From contig JAVSGI010000003.1 of assembly GCA_032334235.1 (NCBI GenBank), forward strand, positions 186,001 to 250,000: DNA of 64,000 nt, in the 5' to 3' direction. Under the pieces are notes generated by a model. The model had not been told where the DNA came from and ran no database searches. It saw only the letters and a list, made by a program, of their open reading frames with translations. A program made the translations under genes and the position numbers. The DNA is from Paracoccaceae bacterium Fryx2 (GTDB lineage: Bacteria > Pseudomonadota > Alphaproteobacteria > Rhodobacterales > Rhodobacteraceae). How positions within the stretch are numbered: the first letter of the stretch is position 1; the number at the start of each line of letters is the position of its first letter. Below are positions 8,726-16,244 of the stretch, piece by piece.

Positions 8726-10035
8726 GGGCACCTCTATAAATTGCCCCATCCCCCGCACTTCGGTATGGTGAGACAGTGAACTGGCATTGGGGATGCAACG
8801 ATGGCGCAGATGGGTTTTTTCGATCTTTCGGACCGTTACGCGAGCCTCGATGCCAAAAGGGATCCGCTGGTCGAAATTGATGCCGTCGTGCCGTGGGAGG
8901 AGTTTCGTCCGGCTCTTGAGCGGGTCTGGCGCAAGCCTGTTGCGGATCGCAAGTCCCGCGCGGGGCGCAAGCCGATAGATGCGGTGCTGATGTTCAAGAC
9001 GCTGGTTCTGAGCGCGCTTTACAACCTGTCGGATGATCAGATCGAATATCAGGTCCGCGACCGGCTTTCCTTTATGCGCTTCCTGGGGTTGGGCCTTGGT
9101 GACCGGGTGCCCGACGCCAAGACGGTGTGGCTGTATCGCGATGCGCTGGCGCAGGCCGGCAAGGTGGAGGAGTTGTTCGGGTTGTTTGACGGTCATTTGG
9201 CGCGGCGGGGCTACATTGCGCGCGGCGGTCAGATCCTGGACGCCTCCATCGTGCCGGTGCCGCGCAATCACAACACGCGCGATGAAAACGCAACGATCAA
9301 GAAGGGCGAGGTCCCCGAGGATTGGGCTGATAAGCCAGCGAAACGGGTGCAAAAGGATGTGGACGCACGTTGGACGAAAAAGCACGGCAAGAGCCACTAC
9401 GGCTACAAGAACCATGTGAATGTGGACCGCACGCATAAGCTGGTCCGGCGCTACCACGTCACCGACGCCGCTGTGCATGACAGCCAGGCAGTGGATCATC
9501 TGCTGATGCAGGGCAACACCGGGTCTGGCGTGTGGGCGGATGCTGCTTATCGGTCCGAGGAGATGGAGGCCAAACTCCGCGCCTTAAAACTGAAAAGCCA
9601 CATCCACCGCAAGGGCAATCGGGGCAAGCCGCTGACCGACCAGGCCAAGGGCAGCAACCGCACCAAATCCACCGTGCGGGTCCGGGTTGAGCACATCTTC
9701 GGCGCGCAGGCCAACGACATGGGCGGCACCCTGGTGCGCACCATCGGCTTGGTGCGGGCGAAGGCCAAAGTCGGCATGAAGAATCTCGCCTACAACATGC
9801 GCCGCCTCGGCCAACTGGGTCGCATCAACCCGCACCCAGCCTGAAAACGGTCGGCCAAGGACGCAGATCGCCCCGCGCATCGCTAAAAACGGCCCTGAAC
9901 CGAAGGTCCGCGAGGCGAAATGGGCGGCAGATCATAAAAACCAAGGCAACAATCGGTCAGCTGAAGGTCGCTGCCGCGCTTCGGGCAGAACCTGCTATGC
10001 CGTTGCCGCGAAAACAGTCAAAAATCGAGGTGCCC
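8726..10035 (+). mobile_element. IS5-family element (IS5-D), copy 1
   Basis: A 1310-bp element bounded by GGGCACCTC...GAGGTGCCC, inserted in tniQ with a 4-bp duplication ATAC (8722-8725 and 10036-10039). It carries one transposase gene on the plus strand. Copy 2 at 12343-13652 has the same length and nearly identical sequence. Confidence 0.94.
8801..9844 (+). CDS. IS5-family transposase (copy 1)
   Basis: DDE transposase of 347 residues with the triad D147 (GGQILDAS), D247 (VWADAAYRSEE) and E297 (VRVEHIFG). It differs from copy 2 by lysine instead of glutamate at residue 57. The ATG at 8801 is preceded by GGGGAT; an upstream frame does not extend the family domain. Confidence 0.95.
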   Translation: MAQMGFFDLSDRYASLDAKRDPLVEIDAVVPWEEFRPALERVWRKPVADRKSRAGRKPIDAVLMFKTLVLSALYNLSDDQIEYQVRDRLSFMRFLGLGLGDRVPDAKTVWLYRDALAQAGKVEELFGLFDGHLARRGYIARGGQILDASIVPVPRNHNTRDENATIKKGEVPEDWADKPAKRVQKDVDARWTKKHGKSHYGYKNHVNVDRTHKLVRRYHVTDAAVHDSQAVDHLLMQGNTGSGVWADAAYRSEEMEAKLRALKLKSHIHRKGNRGKPLTDQAKGSNRTKSTVRVRVEHIFGAQANDMGGTLVRTIGLVRAKAKVGMKNLAYNMRRLGQLGRINPHPA

Positions 10036-10846
10036 ATACGACCATAGACGGCCTTCGGGCCTGCCTGACCTGCCGTCGTGGTCGACATCGACGCGATCTG
10101 CGACAAGGCTGTCGTCATCGCATCCGCGCCACCGCGCGCAATCTGGAAGCCGGTCTCTCCCGCTTGTCGCCAGTCTTCAGCGGTCAAGGCCTTTGCGGTG
10201 AATGTCAGGCCGTGCGTGAGGGTCGCGCCAACCATCTCGCAGGCTCTGATACCCTGTTCCATCGTCTGGGTGTCCAGCCATAGGCCAGCGCCAGAGCTTG
10301 CGCCGCTCAATCGGTTCAAGATGCTCTGCTCGAGTGCGGTAGGCACCTGCGGTTCAACCTCGAGCTCACATATTCTCTCCAGCATGATGAACACATCAGA
10401 GGGGTCCTTTTCGGCCGCGACGCCATCGGTCTGCACCAAACAGCAATTGTGATACGGACAGGTGTGCAAGGCCCGCATTCGCCATGAGATGCGCCCCTTC
10501 GGCGACCACCGATGCCGATCTACTGCATCTTCGCGAAGGCATTCAGGGCAAACCATGGCTCCCTCTGCCCGGACGAACTCAATGCTGACCACTTCGTCCC
10601 GGAACTCACGGTATCTGGGCCGGTGTAAAAACATTCCAGCCCTGAGCCGGTGTGCCTCGACGCCCGTTATTTCCGCCAAGGTCGCAAGCGCATCAGCCGC
10701 ACCGGACGAGAAGTCCCGCAGATCGATGCCGAAATCCGCCAGTAGGTCAGGGCCGCCCCGCCCCGTGTGATACAGGCTCAGCCGGCGCAGATAGGACTCG
10801 GTGGTTTCAGTGTCGTCATAAGGAATATAAGGGTGTAGCGGGCCGC

Positions 10847-11848
10847 TCATGCAGACCACCCTTTCTTTTCCAGAATATCCTTCAGCACCGGCCAGTCCTC
10901 AGGATCAAACGGCCCATCGTCACTAAAGCCGCGCTTGAGATCAAAACCGCGCCGGAAATCGTCGAGGGTCAATGTTCTGTCGCCGCGACGCAGCGCCCGA
11001 TGGACGGCGGAGTGGCAGAACTCGATTGAGCGCCCGATGCTGCCGCGCGTGGCAAACTCCAGTCGCGCGACAAGGTCAGGGTCGGTCACCGGGGAAAGAT
11101 CTACGAAAGAACAGCAAAGGTCGATGAACTTGCGCAGATCGCGACGTTCCTGGTCTGAACGGATCGGCCCCAGCCGCACGCGCGAAAAGCGTTCGCTGGT
11201 TTCGGCGTCGGTCTGAATTTTTTCATCCAGAAACCTGATCCCCGATACGATCAACGCCAGACTGGTTTCCCCCTGCATAAGGGACTTCATACGCCGCAGA
11301 ACAGCATCCACCTCCTTCGACAGACGGAACATGTGGTGTGCCTCGTCAATCCACAGGATTGTAATCCCCCGCCCCGAAAGACGGTGGATAGCCATATCCC
11401 ACACCACGGATGTGTTTATCTTTTCCTGAACACGACCATACCCCGTCTCAGTTAGGATTTTTGTCGCGACTCCCTTGAGGGTCGCTTCGGGGGGCACACG
11501 AAGGTAGAGCGCCTTGCCCGGTTCAATACCTTCGGTAAGCCCGATAGAAGGATGCCGCGTGAGATTCCGGCGTATTAGTGCCGTCTTGCCGTCCCCCGTA
11601 TGTCCGACCACCAAAATGCCGCGTGTTTCTTTGATCAAGCCGATACGCTGCGGGCGCGCGGTCAACCGCCCATCATGATCAGTCTCAAGAATTTCCTCGA
11701 GAGCGTCGTTGAAGATCGGATCGCGGACAGTTTTCATATAGCGATTCCGAAGCCAGTCGACGCTGGCTGATGCGTCGCTCGGATCGCACGGCAGTTTCAG
11801 CGTCGACGCCCCCGAAAGGCTGTCGTCAATTTCTGGTCGGTCGTTCAT
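10847..11848 (-). CDS. tniB: TniB/TnsC-type transposition ATPase
   Basis: AAA ATPase of 333 residues, a normal size for TniB. Walker A GHTGDGKT lies at residues 82-89 and Walker B ILWIDEAHH at 164-172. In Tn5053/Tn7-like systems this ATPase polymerises on DNA and passes target information from TniQ to the transposase. Its ATG overlaps the tniA stop and its own stop overlaps the tniQ start (both ATGA), so tniABQ is a tightly coupled operon. This is the only complete tni gene left in the element. Confidence 0.93.
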   Translation of the reverse strand: MNDRPEIDDSLSGASTLKLPCDPSDASASVDWLRNRYMKTVRDPIFNDALEEILETDHDGRLTARPQRIGLIKETRGILVVGHTGDGKTALIRRNLTRHPSIGLTEGIEPGKALYLRVPPEATLKGVATKILTETGYGRVQEKINTSVVWDMAIHRLSGRGITILWIDEAHHMFRLSKEVDAVLRRMKSLMQGETSLALIVSGIRFLDEKIQTDAETSERFSRVRLGPIRSDQERRDLRKFIDLCCSFVDLSPVTDPDLVARLEFATRGSIGRSIEFCHSAVHRALRRGDRTLTLDDFRRGFDLKRGFSDDGPFDPEDWPVLKDILEKKGWSA

Positions 11849-12342
11849 TCCATGATATCTCCTGCATCCGGTTGTTCCGGGAGTTGAGGTTGAATGCTGC
11901 TGTGCGCATCGGGCGAAGTTGCGGACCCATCGAACGGGGTCACGACGCAGTCAAAGAGGTCCGCAGTCGGATAGGGTTCACTGCCCGGATAGCGCACATG
12001 CCGGTGAAACTCTTTGGTCCGTGCGGCCAGTTGTTCTGCTGATGGCGCAAGTGGCAAAAGACCACGGAGTCCGGCGCGGGCAGCCGTCATGGCATCGGCT
12101 TCCACACGGTAGTTGTCGCGCTCTACCTGTCCGCGATTGTGCTCGGCTTTATCCAGTGCGACCGCTGCAGCCAGATCGGCGTAGGACGCGTCGGCCCATT
12201 TGTCGTCTTTACAATGCGCGGTGACCCATTTCCCGTTCGGCAACAGAACCTCGACGCGGCCGATCTTTTTATGCCACCACCAGACCTCAAGATTGCGATC
12301 TGCCTCGTTCAGGAACCATTCGGAAATCTCCGGCGCAATATA
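11845..12342 (-). pseudogene. tniA: TniA/TnsB-type transposase, C-terminal fragment
   Basis: The frame is open through 11845 and contains the last about 165 residues of a Mu/Tni-class DDE transposase. It includes the beta-barrel stretch GRVEVLLPNGKWVTAHC and an acidic, proline-rich tail that may contact TniB. The catalytic core is missing: IS5 copy 2 joins at 12343. The ORF upstream of this point runs antisense through the IS5 transposase and is not real coding sequence. The family assignment rests on the operon position and the beta-barrel. Confidence 0.8.
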
Positions 12343-13652
12343 GGGCACCTCTATAAATTGCCCCATCCCCCGCACTTCGGTATGGTGAGACAGTGAACTG
12401 GCATTGGGGATGCAACGATGGCGCAGATGGGTTTTTTCGATCTTTCGGACCGTTACGCGAGCCTCGATGCCAAAAGGGATCCGCTGGTCGAAATTGATGC
12501 CGTCGTGCCGTGGGAGGAGTTTCGTCCGGCTCTTGAGCGGGTCTGGCGCAAGCCTGTTGCGGATCGCAAGTCCCGCGCGGGGCGCGAGCCGATAGATGCG
12601 GTGCTGATGTTCAAGACGCTGGTTCTGAGCGCGCTTTACAACCTGTCGGATGATCAGATCGAATATCAGGTCCGCGACCGGCTTTCCTTTATGCGCTTCC
12701 TGGGGTTGGGCCTTGGTGACCGGGTGCCCGACGCCAAGACGGTGTGGCTGTATCGCGATGCGCTGGCGCAGGCCGGCAAGGTGGAGGAGTTGTTCGGGTT
12801 GTTTGACGGTCATTTGGCGCGGCGGGGCTACATTGCGCGCGGCGGTCAGATCCTGGACGCCTCCATCGTGCCGGTGCCGCGCAATCACAACACGCGCGAT
12901 GAAAACGCAACGATCAAGAAGGGCGAGGTCCCCGAGGATTGGGCTGATAAGCCAGCGAAACGGGTGCAAAAGGATGTGGACGCACGTTGGACGAAAAAGC
13001 ACGGCAAGAGCCACTACGGCTACAAGAACCATGTGAATGTGGACCGCACGCATAAGCTGGTCCGGCGCTACCACGTCACCGACGCCGCTGTGCATGACAG
13101 CCAGGCAGTGGATCATCTGCTGATGCAGGGCAACACCGGGTCTGGCGTGTGGGCGGATGCTGCTTATCGGTCCGAGGAGATGGAGGCCAAACTCCGCGCC
13201 TTAAAACTGAAAAGCCACATCCACCGCAAGGGCAATCGGGGCAAGCCGCTGACCGACCAGGCCAAGGGCAGCAACCGCACCAAATCCACCGTGCGGGTCC
13301 GGGTTGAGCACATCTTCGGCGCGCAGGCCAACGACATGGGCGGCACCCTGGTGCGCACCATCGGCTTGGTGCGGGCGAAGGCCAAAGTCGGCATGAAGAA
13401 TCTCGCCTACAACATGCGCCGCCTCGGCCAACTGGGTCGCATCAACCCGCACCCAGCCTGAAAACGGTCGGCCAAGGACGCAGATCGCCCCGCGCATCGC
13501 TAAAAACGGCCCTGAACCGAAGGTCCGCGAGGCGAAATGGGCGGCAGATCATAAAAACCAAGGCAACAATCGGTCAGCTGAAGGTCGCTGCCGCGCTTCG
13601 GGCAGAACCTGCTATGCCGTTGCCGCGAAAACAGTCAAAAATCGAGGTGCCC
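12343..13652 (+). mobile_element. IS5-family element (IS5-D), copy 2, at a deletion junction
   Basis: 1310 bp with the same GGGCACCTC...GAGGTGCCC ends as copy 1. The flanking bases do not match (TATA left, TGAA right), unlike copy 1. The left flank is tniA and the right flank is the second RT gene. The simplest reading is recombination between two copies that deleted the DNA between them, or an IS-mediated adjacent deletion. Confidence 0.93.
12418..13461 (+). CDS. IS5-family transposase (copy 2)
   Basis: 347 residues, identical to the copy at 8801-9844 except for glutamate at residue 57. The catalytic residues D147, D247 and E297 are intact, so it is presumably functional. Confidence 0.95.
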   Translation: MAQMGFFDLSDRYASLDAKRDPLVEIDAVVPWEEFRPALERVWRKPVADRKSRAGREPIDAVLMFKTLVLSALYNLSDDQIEYQVRDRLSFMRFLGLGLGDRVPDAKTVWLYRDALAQAGKVEELFGLFDGHLARRGYIARGGQILDASIVPVPRNHNTRDENATIKKGEVPEDWADKPAKRVQKDVDARWTKKHGKSHYGYKNHVNVDRTHKLVRRYHVTDAAVHDSQAVDHLLMQGNTGSGVWADAAYRSEEMEAKLRALKLKSHIHRKGNRGKPLTDQAKGSNRTKSTVRVRVEHIFGAQANDMGGTLVRTIGLVRAKAKVGMKNLAYNMRRLGQLGRINPHPA

Positions 13653-14549
13653 TGAATTAAAAGTCGTGCGATTGTTGTAAAAGACATATATATTGTCGAC
13701 ATATCTGAAGATGCTGTAATCAGTTCCATTTTTGAAACCCTGATCCGCGAGAGATGTATGGATATCTAGATCGATTTTGTTGAAGATGATTTCGGCAAAT
13801 ATTCTGCTTACTTCTGGACCTATGATAATACCATTTGTCTCGTTGTAATTCATTGATTGCATTAAGCGATCAAACGCACCGCCAAAGCTTTCTGCGGTCG
13901 TTGTGAGTTTCGCTTCCGTCTTCGACTTGAGGGACCAAGAAATGGAGTGTGTATATATACTATCAAAGCACTTATTTACGTCCAGCGACGCCATGTGCCG
14001 GAATTTTCTCTCTAAGTTGGAGTATGTTGGTGAATCAAAGAACCTATAGAGACGTCTATACCCTGAATAAGAGAAAACGCTGGCAGCATGTTTCGCTGAT
14101 CTCTCAGCGCTTTCATCCATGATGTCTTGGGTCTTCACTGCGAACACATCGTCGTTCATTCCTGCACGATAGTAGTGACTTGCAATGCGCTTCGGGCGTC
14201 TGAGCGAAAACGGTCCAACTTGCGAGTAGTGCGCAATAAGACTACTGAAACGCTTATAGAAATTCACCACCTCTAGCTGTGCTCGGGGGTGGGGCAAACT
14301 TAAGCGTCGAAATGATTCCCGATCCTTAGTAATCTTGTAATTGAATGGTATTGAAAATCTCTTTTTGACGGACGGTGTCAAAAGAATGTTGATTAAAGTG
14401 TCAAGCGGTGCATGGCGGTTTTTAGAAATGATATTAAAATAGAATCCGTCATTCGATACAATCACTGGCATTTCTGCTGGAGTTGTTTCACTCAAGAGAA
14501 CTCGGACCCAATCATTCTTGTCAAGAACAACTCTTTTTCTCTTAAGCAT
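13653..14549 (-). pseudogene. Drt3b-like reverse transcriptase, 3' truncated by IS5
   Basis: 299 native residues remain, then five codons read from the IS5 end (stop at 13635). Motif A is SLDVNKCFDSIYTHS (D190), motif B lies in NETNGIIIGPEVSR (about 236-249) and motif C is FRYVDN (281-286). It starts inside the end of the upstream RT gene (8-bp overlap). The N-terminus (VRVLLSETTPAEMPVIVSND) and the NYNETNGI...GPE pattern fit the UG8/Drt3b class, partner of Drt3a in DRT type 3 anti-phage systems. Everything after motif C (palm end, thumb and C-terminal region) is missing, so activity is unlikely. The second aspartate of motif C is asparagine. Assignment is from memory of the family. Confidence 0.75.
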
Positions 14550-15768
14550 CTCTCCAGCACCTCGTTAAATTAGTAAGCTCACTCGCGGTAAATGAAATAT
14601 ACTTTTTCAGCTGAACATGCTTATTCGGATCAAGTGATAACATGGTGCGAACCGCTGAGCTGGATAGGTGAGACATCTTTAATCTTGGTCTGAGCGGAAA
14701 CTTTTTACCCACCAGGCAGAACTTATAGAATTCATTCAACTCCAAGAGGGCGTTAGACGGGAAATCTATTTCAGAATAAGTGTTACAGATGCCCGCACTT
14801 ATAACGCAGTCGGTGGCTGCGTCCCTATAGGTGTATCCACTATTTATTAGGAGGTGCCTCCGCTTTAGGTCATTTTCAGATCCGTCCTTAAGGAACTGCA
14901 GTAGTGACTTTACAAAGCGAGTTTTTCTTCTATCAATTTTCGACTTGGCAATGTCAATCAATACCTTCCTTCCTTTGTATTCGGCAGTATTCTCGAACCC
15001 GCCTACCAAGAATGAGTAGCCAAGATATTCGAAAGTTCCCTTGGCCTCGGCGGATCTTAACTCAACAAACGTTTTCTTGATCGGGTCATCGTTGAACTTT
15101 AGACCTAACGGCAAAAGGCTTTCAGCCGCTGCTATATAATCAGCGCCTGATTTACCTGGTAAGCAAACTAAAATTATGTCATCCACATATCGTGTATAAA
15201 AGTTAACTCCTGGAATCTGACGAACTTTCTCATCAAACTCTTGCCTCAAATAGAACTCCGCAAGAGAAGCGGATAATGACAGACCCGTTGGAACGCCACC
15301 AATATTAACCCTTGACCATCGCAGGAAAGCTTCGATATTTCGCCTCAGAGCGTAGGTATGCCGAGTTGCATGTGATACTACACTAATTAAATGGTCAATG
15401 TTTATACTGTCGTAAAATCGCCTGATATCTAACCTAACTACAGTATATGGGACTTCCTCCGAGCACATGCACTTGATCGATTTAATCGTTTCGCTTCTGC
15501 TGATATTTGCAATTTTAGCGACTCTATTAAAATCTGAATTTACCTTGCGAACCAAAATTGTGGTTTCATAATCTGCAGGTGTGCATAGCGTTCTGCTTTT
15601 GCTTTTGAAAATTTTGAAGTGGTATGGAAAATCTAGGGAGTTGATCCTACCCCGAAGTATATTTACTCTATCACGAAAGGCGTCCCTATCCGCGATTCCA
15701 TATTTTGCTCGATCTAATTTTTTATAGAAGTCGTCAAAGGATCCTTGTGTATACGCAAAGCTATGCAA
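14542..15768 (-). CDS. Drt3a-like defence-associated reverse transcriptase
   Basis: 408 residues, starting at a TTG with AGGAG six bases upstream. All RT signatures are present: motif A VRLDIRRFYDSI (D114, D120), motif B GGVPTGLSLS (157-166), motif C YVDD (194-197), motif D around LKFNDDPIKKTF and motif E FEYLGYSF. There is no maturase or endonuclease domain, so it is not a group II intron RT, and no retron msr/msd structure was recognised. Pairing with a second RT gene that overlaps it by 8 bp matches DRT type 3 (UG3 plus UG8), in which two RTs and a noncoding RNA give phage resistance. Base composition is clearly AT-richer than the neighbours, indicating import. The gene looks intact, but its partner is broken. 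Confidence 0.8.
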   Translation of the reverse strand: MHSFAYTQGSFDDFYKKLDRAKYGIADRDAFRDRVNILRGRINSLDFPYHFKIFKSKSRTLCTPADYETTILVRKVNSDFNRVAKIANISRSETIKSIKCMCSEEVPYTVVRLDIRRFYDSINIDHLISVVSHATRHTYALRRNIEAFLRWSRVNIGGVPTGLSLSASLAEFYLRQEFDEKVRQIPGVNFYTRYVDDIILVCLPGKSGADYIAAAESLLPLGLKFNDDPIKKTFVELRSAEAKGTFEYLGYSFLVGGFENTAEYKGRKVLIDIAKSKIDRRKTRFVKSLLQFLKDGSENDLKRRHLLINSGYTYRDAATDCVISAGICNTYSEIDFPSNALLELNEFYKFCLVGKKFPLRPRLKMSHLSSSAVRTMLSLDPNKHVQLKKYISFTASELTNLTRCWRDA

Positions 15769-16163
15769 ATCTTGCTCCTAGTCTGACTTATCCTGATCGA
15801 TAGATGACAACTTGCGGAACCACCGCGTCACTCATTTTTCAGTTTTTCTTTTACGAGGTCAAGCTTGTGCAGAAAACGGCTCGTATAGAGAGATTTGCAC
15901 CCAGATCAATGGCTCAGCAGGTCCATGCAGCCTTCGCTCTGGGACACCTAAGCGCCTTTGGAGTGGGGCTGGGCGATGTAGCGGTCCATTACTCTGAGGC
16001 TTTCCAAGGCACACCGGTTCCCTGCTTCACAAGAGCCAGGTCCATCTCTTCGGCGATACTGGACTACAACATCAACGAAGCGATACTCGCGACGGCAATC
16101 AACACTCTAATTCGGCGGTTTTCGCCCCCGAAGGCTGAAAACCGCCGATACTGTCCGTCTAGA
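15769..16163. other. Spacer between RT operon and transposon right end, no gene assigned
   Basis: About 395 bp without a convincing gene. It must hold the promoter of the RT operon and could hold the noncoding RNA that DRT type 3 systems are reported to need. I found no ACAC-type repeat template on the minus strand. The visible structure is the hairpin at 16112-16148. Short minus-strand reading frames (for example about 18 codons from 16055) look like fragments and cannot be assigned. Confidence 0.5.
16112..16148. other. 12-bp hairpin near transposon right end
   Basis: Perfect inverted repeat TCGGCGGTTTTC (16112-16123) / GAAAACCGCCGA (16137-16148) with a 13-nt loop. No T-run follows on either side, so it is not an obvious terminator. 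It may be part of the transposon end, an RNA structure of the RT locus or an operator. Confidence 0.6.
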
Positions 16164-16199
16164 GAAAACCTTTACTCCCAGATCGGAAATCCTTTACCC
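16164..16199 (-). repeat. Internal transposase-binding-type repeats, right end
   Basis: Read on the minus strand: GGGTAAAGGATTTCC (16199-16185) and GGGAGTAAAGGTTTTC (16179-16164), the same motifs as at 7904-7941. They lie just inside the right terminal repeat. Role inferred from Tn7-like ends. Confidence 0.75.
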
Positions 16200-16203
16200 G
16201 AAA

Positions 16204-16229
16204 CCAGAAGAACTATGCCCTCAGGGACA
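16204..16229 (-). repeat. Right terminal inverted repeat of the tni transposon
   Basis: 26 bp ending ...CTCAGGGACA on the plus strand; the reverse complement starts TGTCCCTGAGGGCATAG. It matches the left repeat at 24 of 26 positions and is followed directly by CATTC (16230-16234), the right copy of the target duplication. Confidence 0.92.
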
Positions 16230-16244
16230 CATTCCCAGCCAACC

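Larger units (their letters stand above)
8022..10850 (-). pseudogene. tniQ: TniQ/TnsD-family transposition protein, split by IS5
   Basis: The gene starts at 10850 (ATG overlapping the tniB stop as ATGA), runs to 10036, is interrupted by IS5 copy 1, and resumes 8725-8022. Deleting one copy of the 4-bp duplication ATAC restores an open frame of 504 codons reading ...AVYGRM-YEWLAYN.... The N-terminal part has the TniQ zinc site (C101, C104, C131, H134). TniQ proteins connect the transposase to a target or regulator. The 504-residue length is above that of minimal TniQ proteins and close to TnsD, which binds an attachment site, so this could be a site selector. Inactive as it stands. Confidence 0.85.
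7833..16229. mobile_element. Tn7/Tn5053-like tni transposon carrying an RT pair
   Basis: A complete 8397-bp element. Its termini are 26-bp inverted repeats beginning TGTCCCTG and ending TTCTTCTGG, differing at 2 of 26 positions. Inside each end are two shorter repeats resembling GGG(A)GTAAAGGTTTTC, as expected of transposase-binding sites. A perfect CATTC duplication flanks it. It encodes tniQ, tniB and the tniA C-terminus at the left and two reverse transcriptase genes at the right, all on the minus strand. It holds two 1310-bp IS5 copies; the second marks a deletion that removed most of tniA and the end of the second RT, so the ancestral element was longer. It sits 11 bp downstream of the nrdJ stop codon. 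The transposition genes are now defective. Confidence 0.9.

Noticed and set aside
8540-9499. Long minus-strand frames across both IS5 transposase genes (also 11845-13116)
   Set aside because: They are shadows of the plus-strand transposases. Only the part left of 12343 in the second one is real (tniA end).
14542-15768. Group II intron or retron RT
   Set aside because: No maturase or endonuclease domain, no visible msr/msd or intron RNA, and it overlaps a second RT gene.
7833-16229. CRISPR-associated transposon
   Set aside because: TniA/B/Q are present, but there is no cas12k, Cascade gene or CRISPR array in the window, and the insertion site suggests protein-guided targeting.
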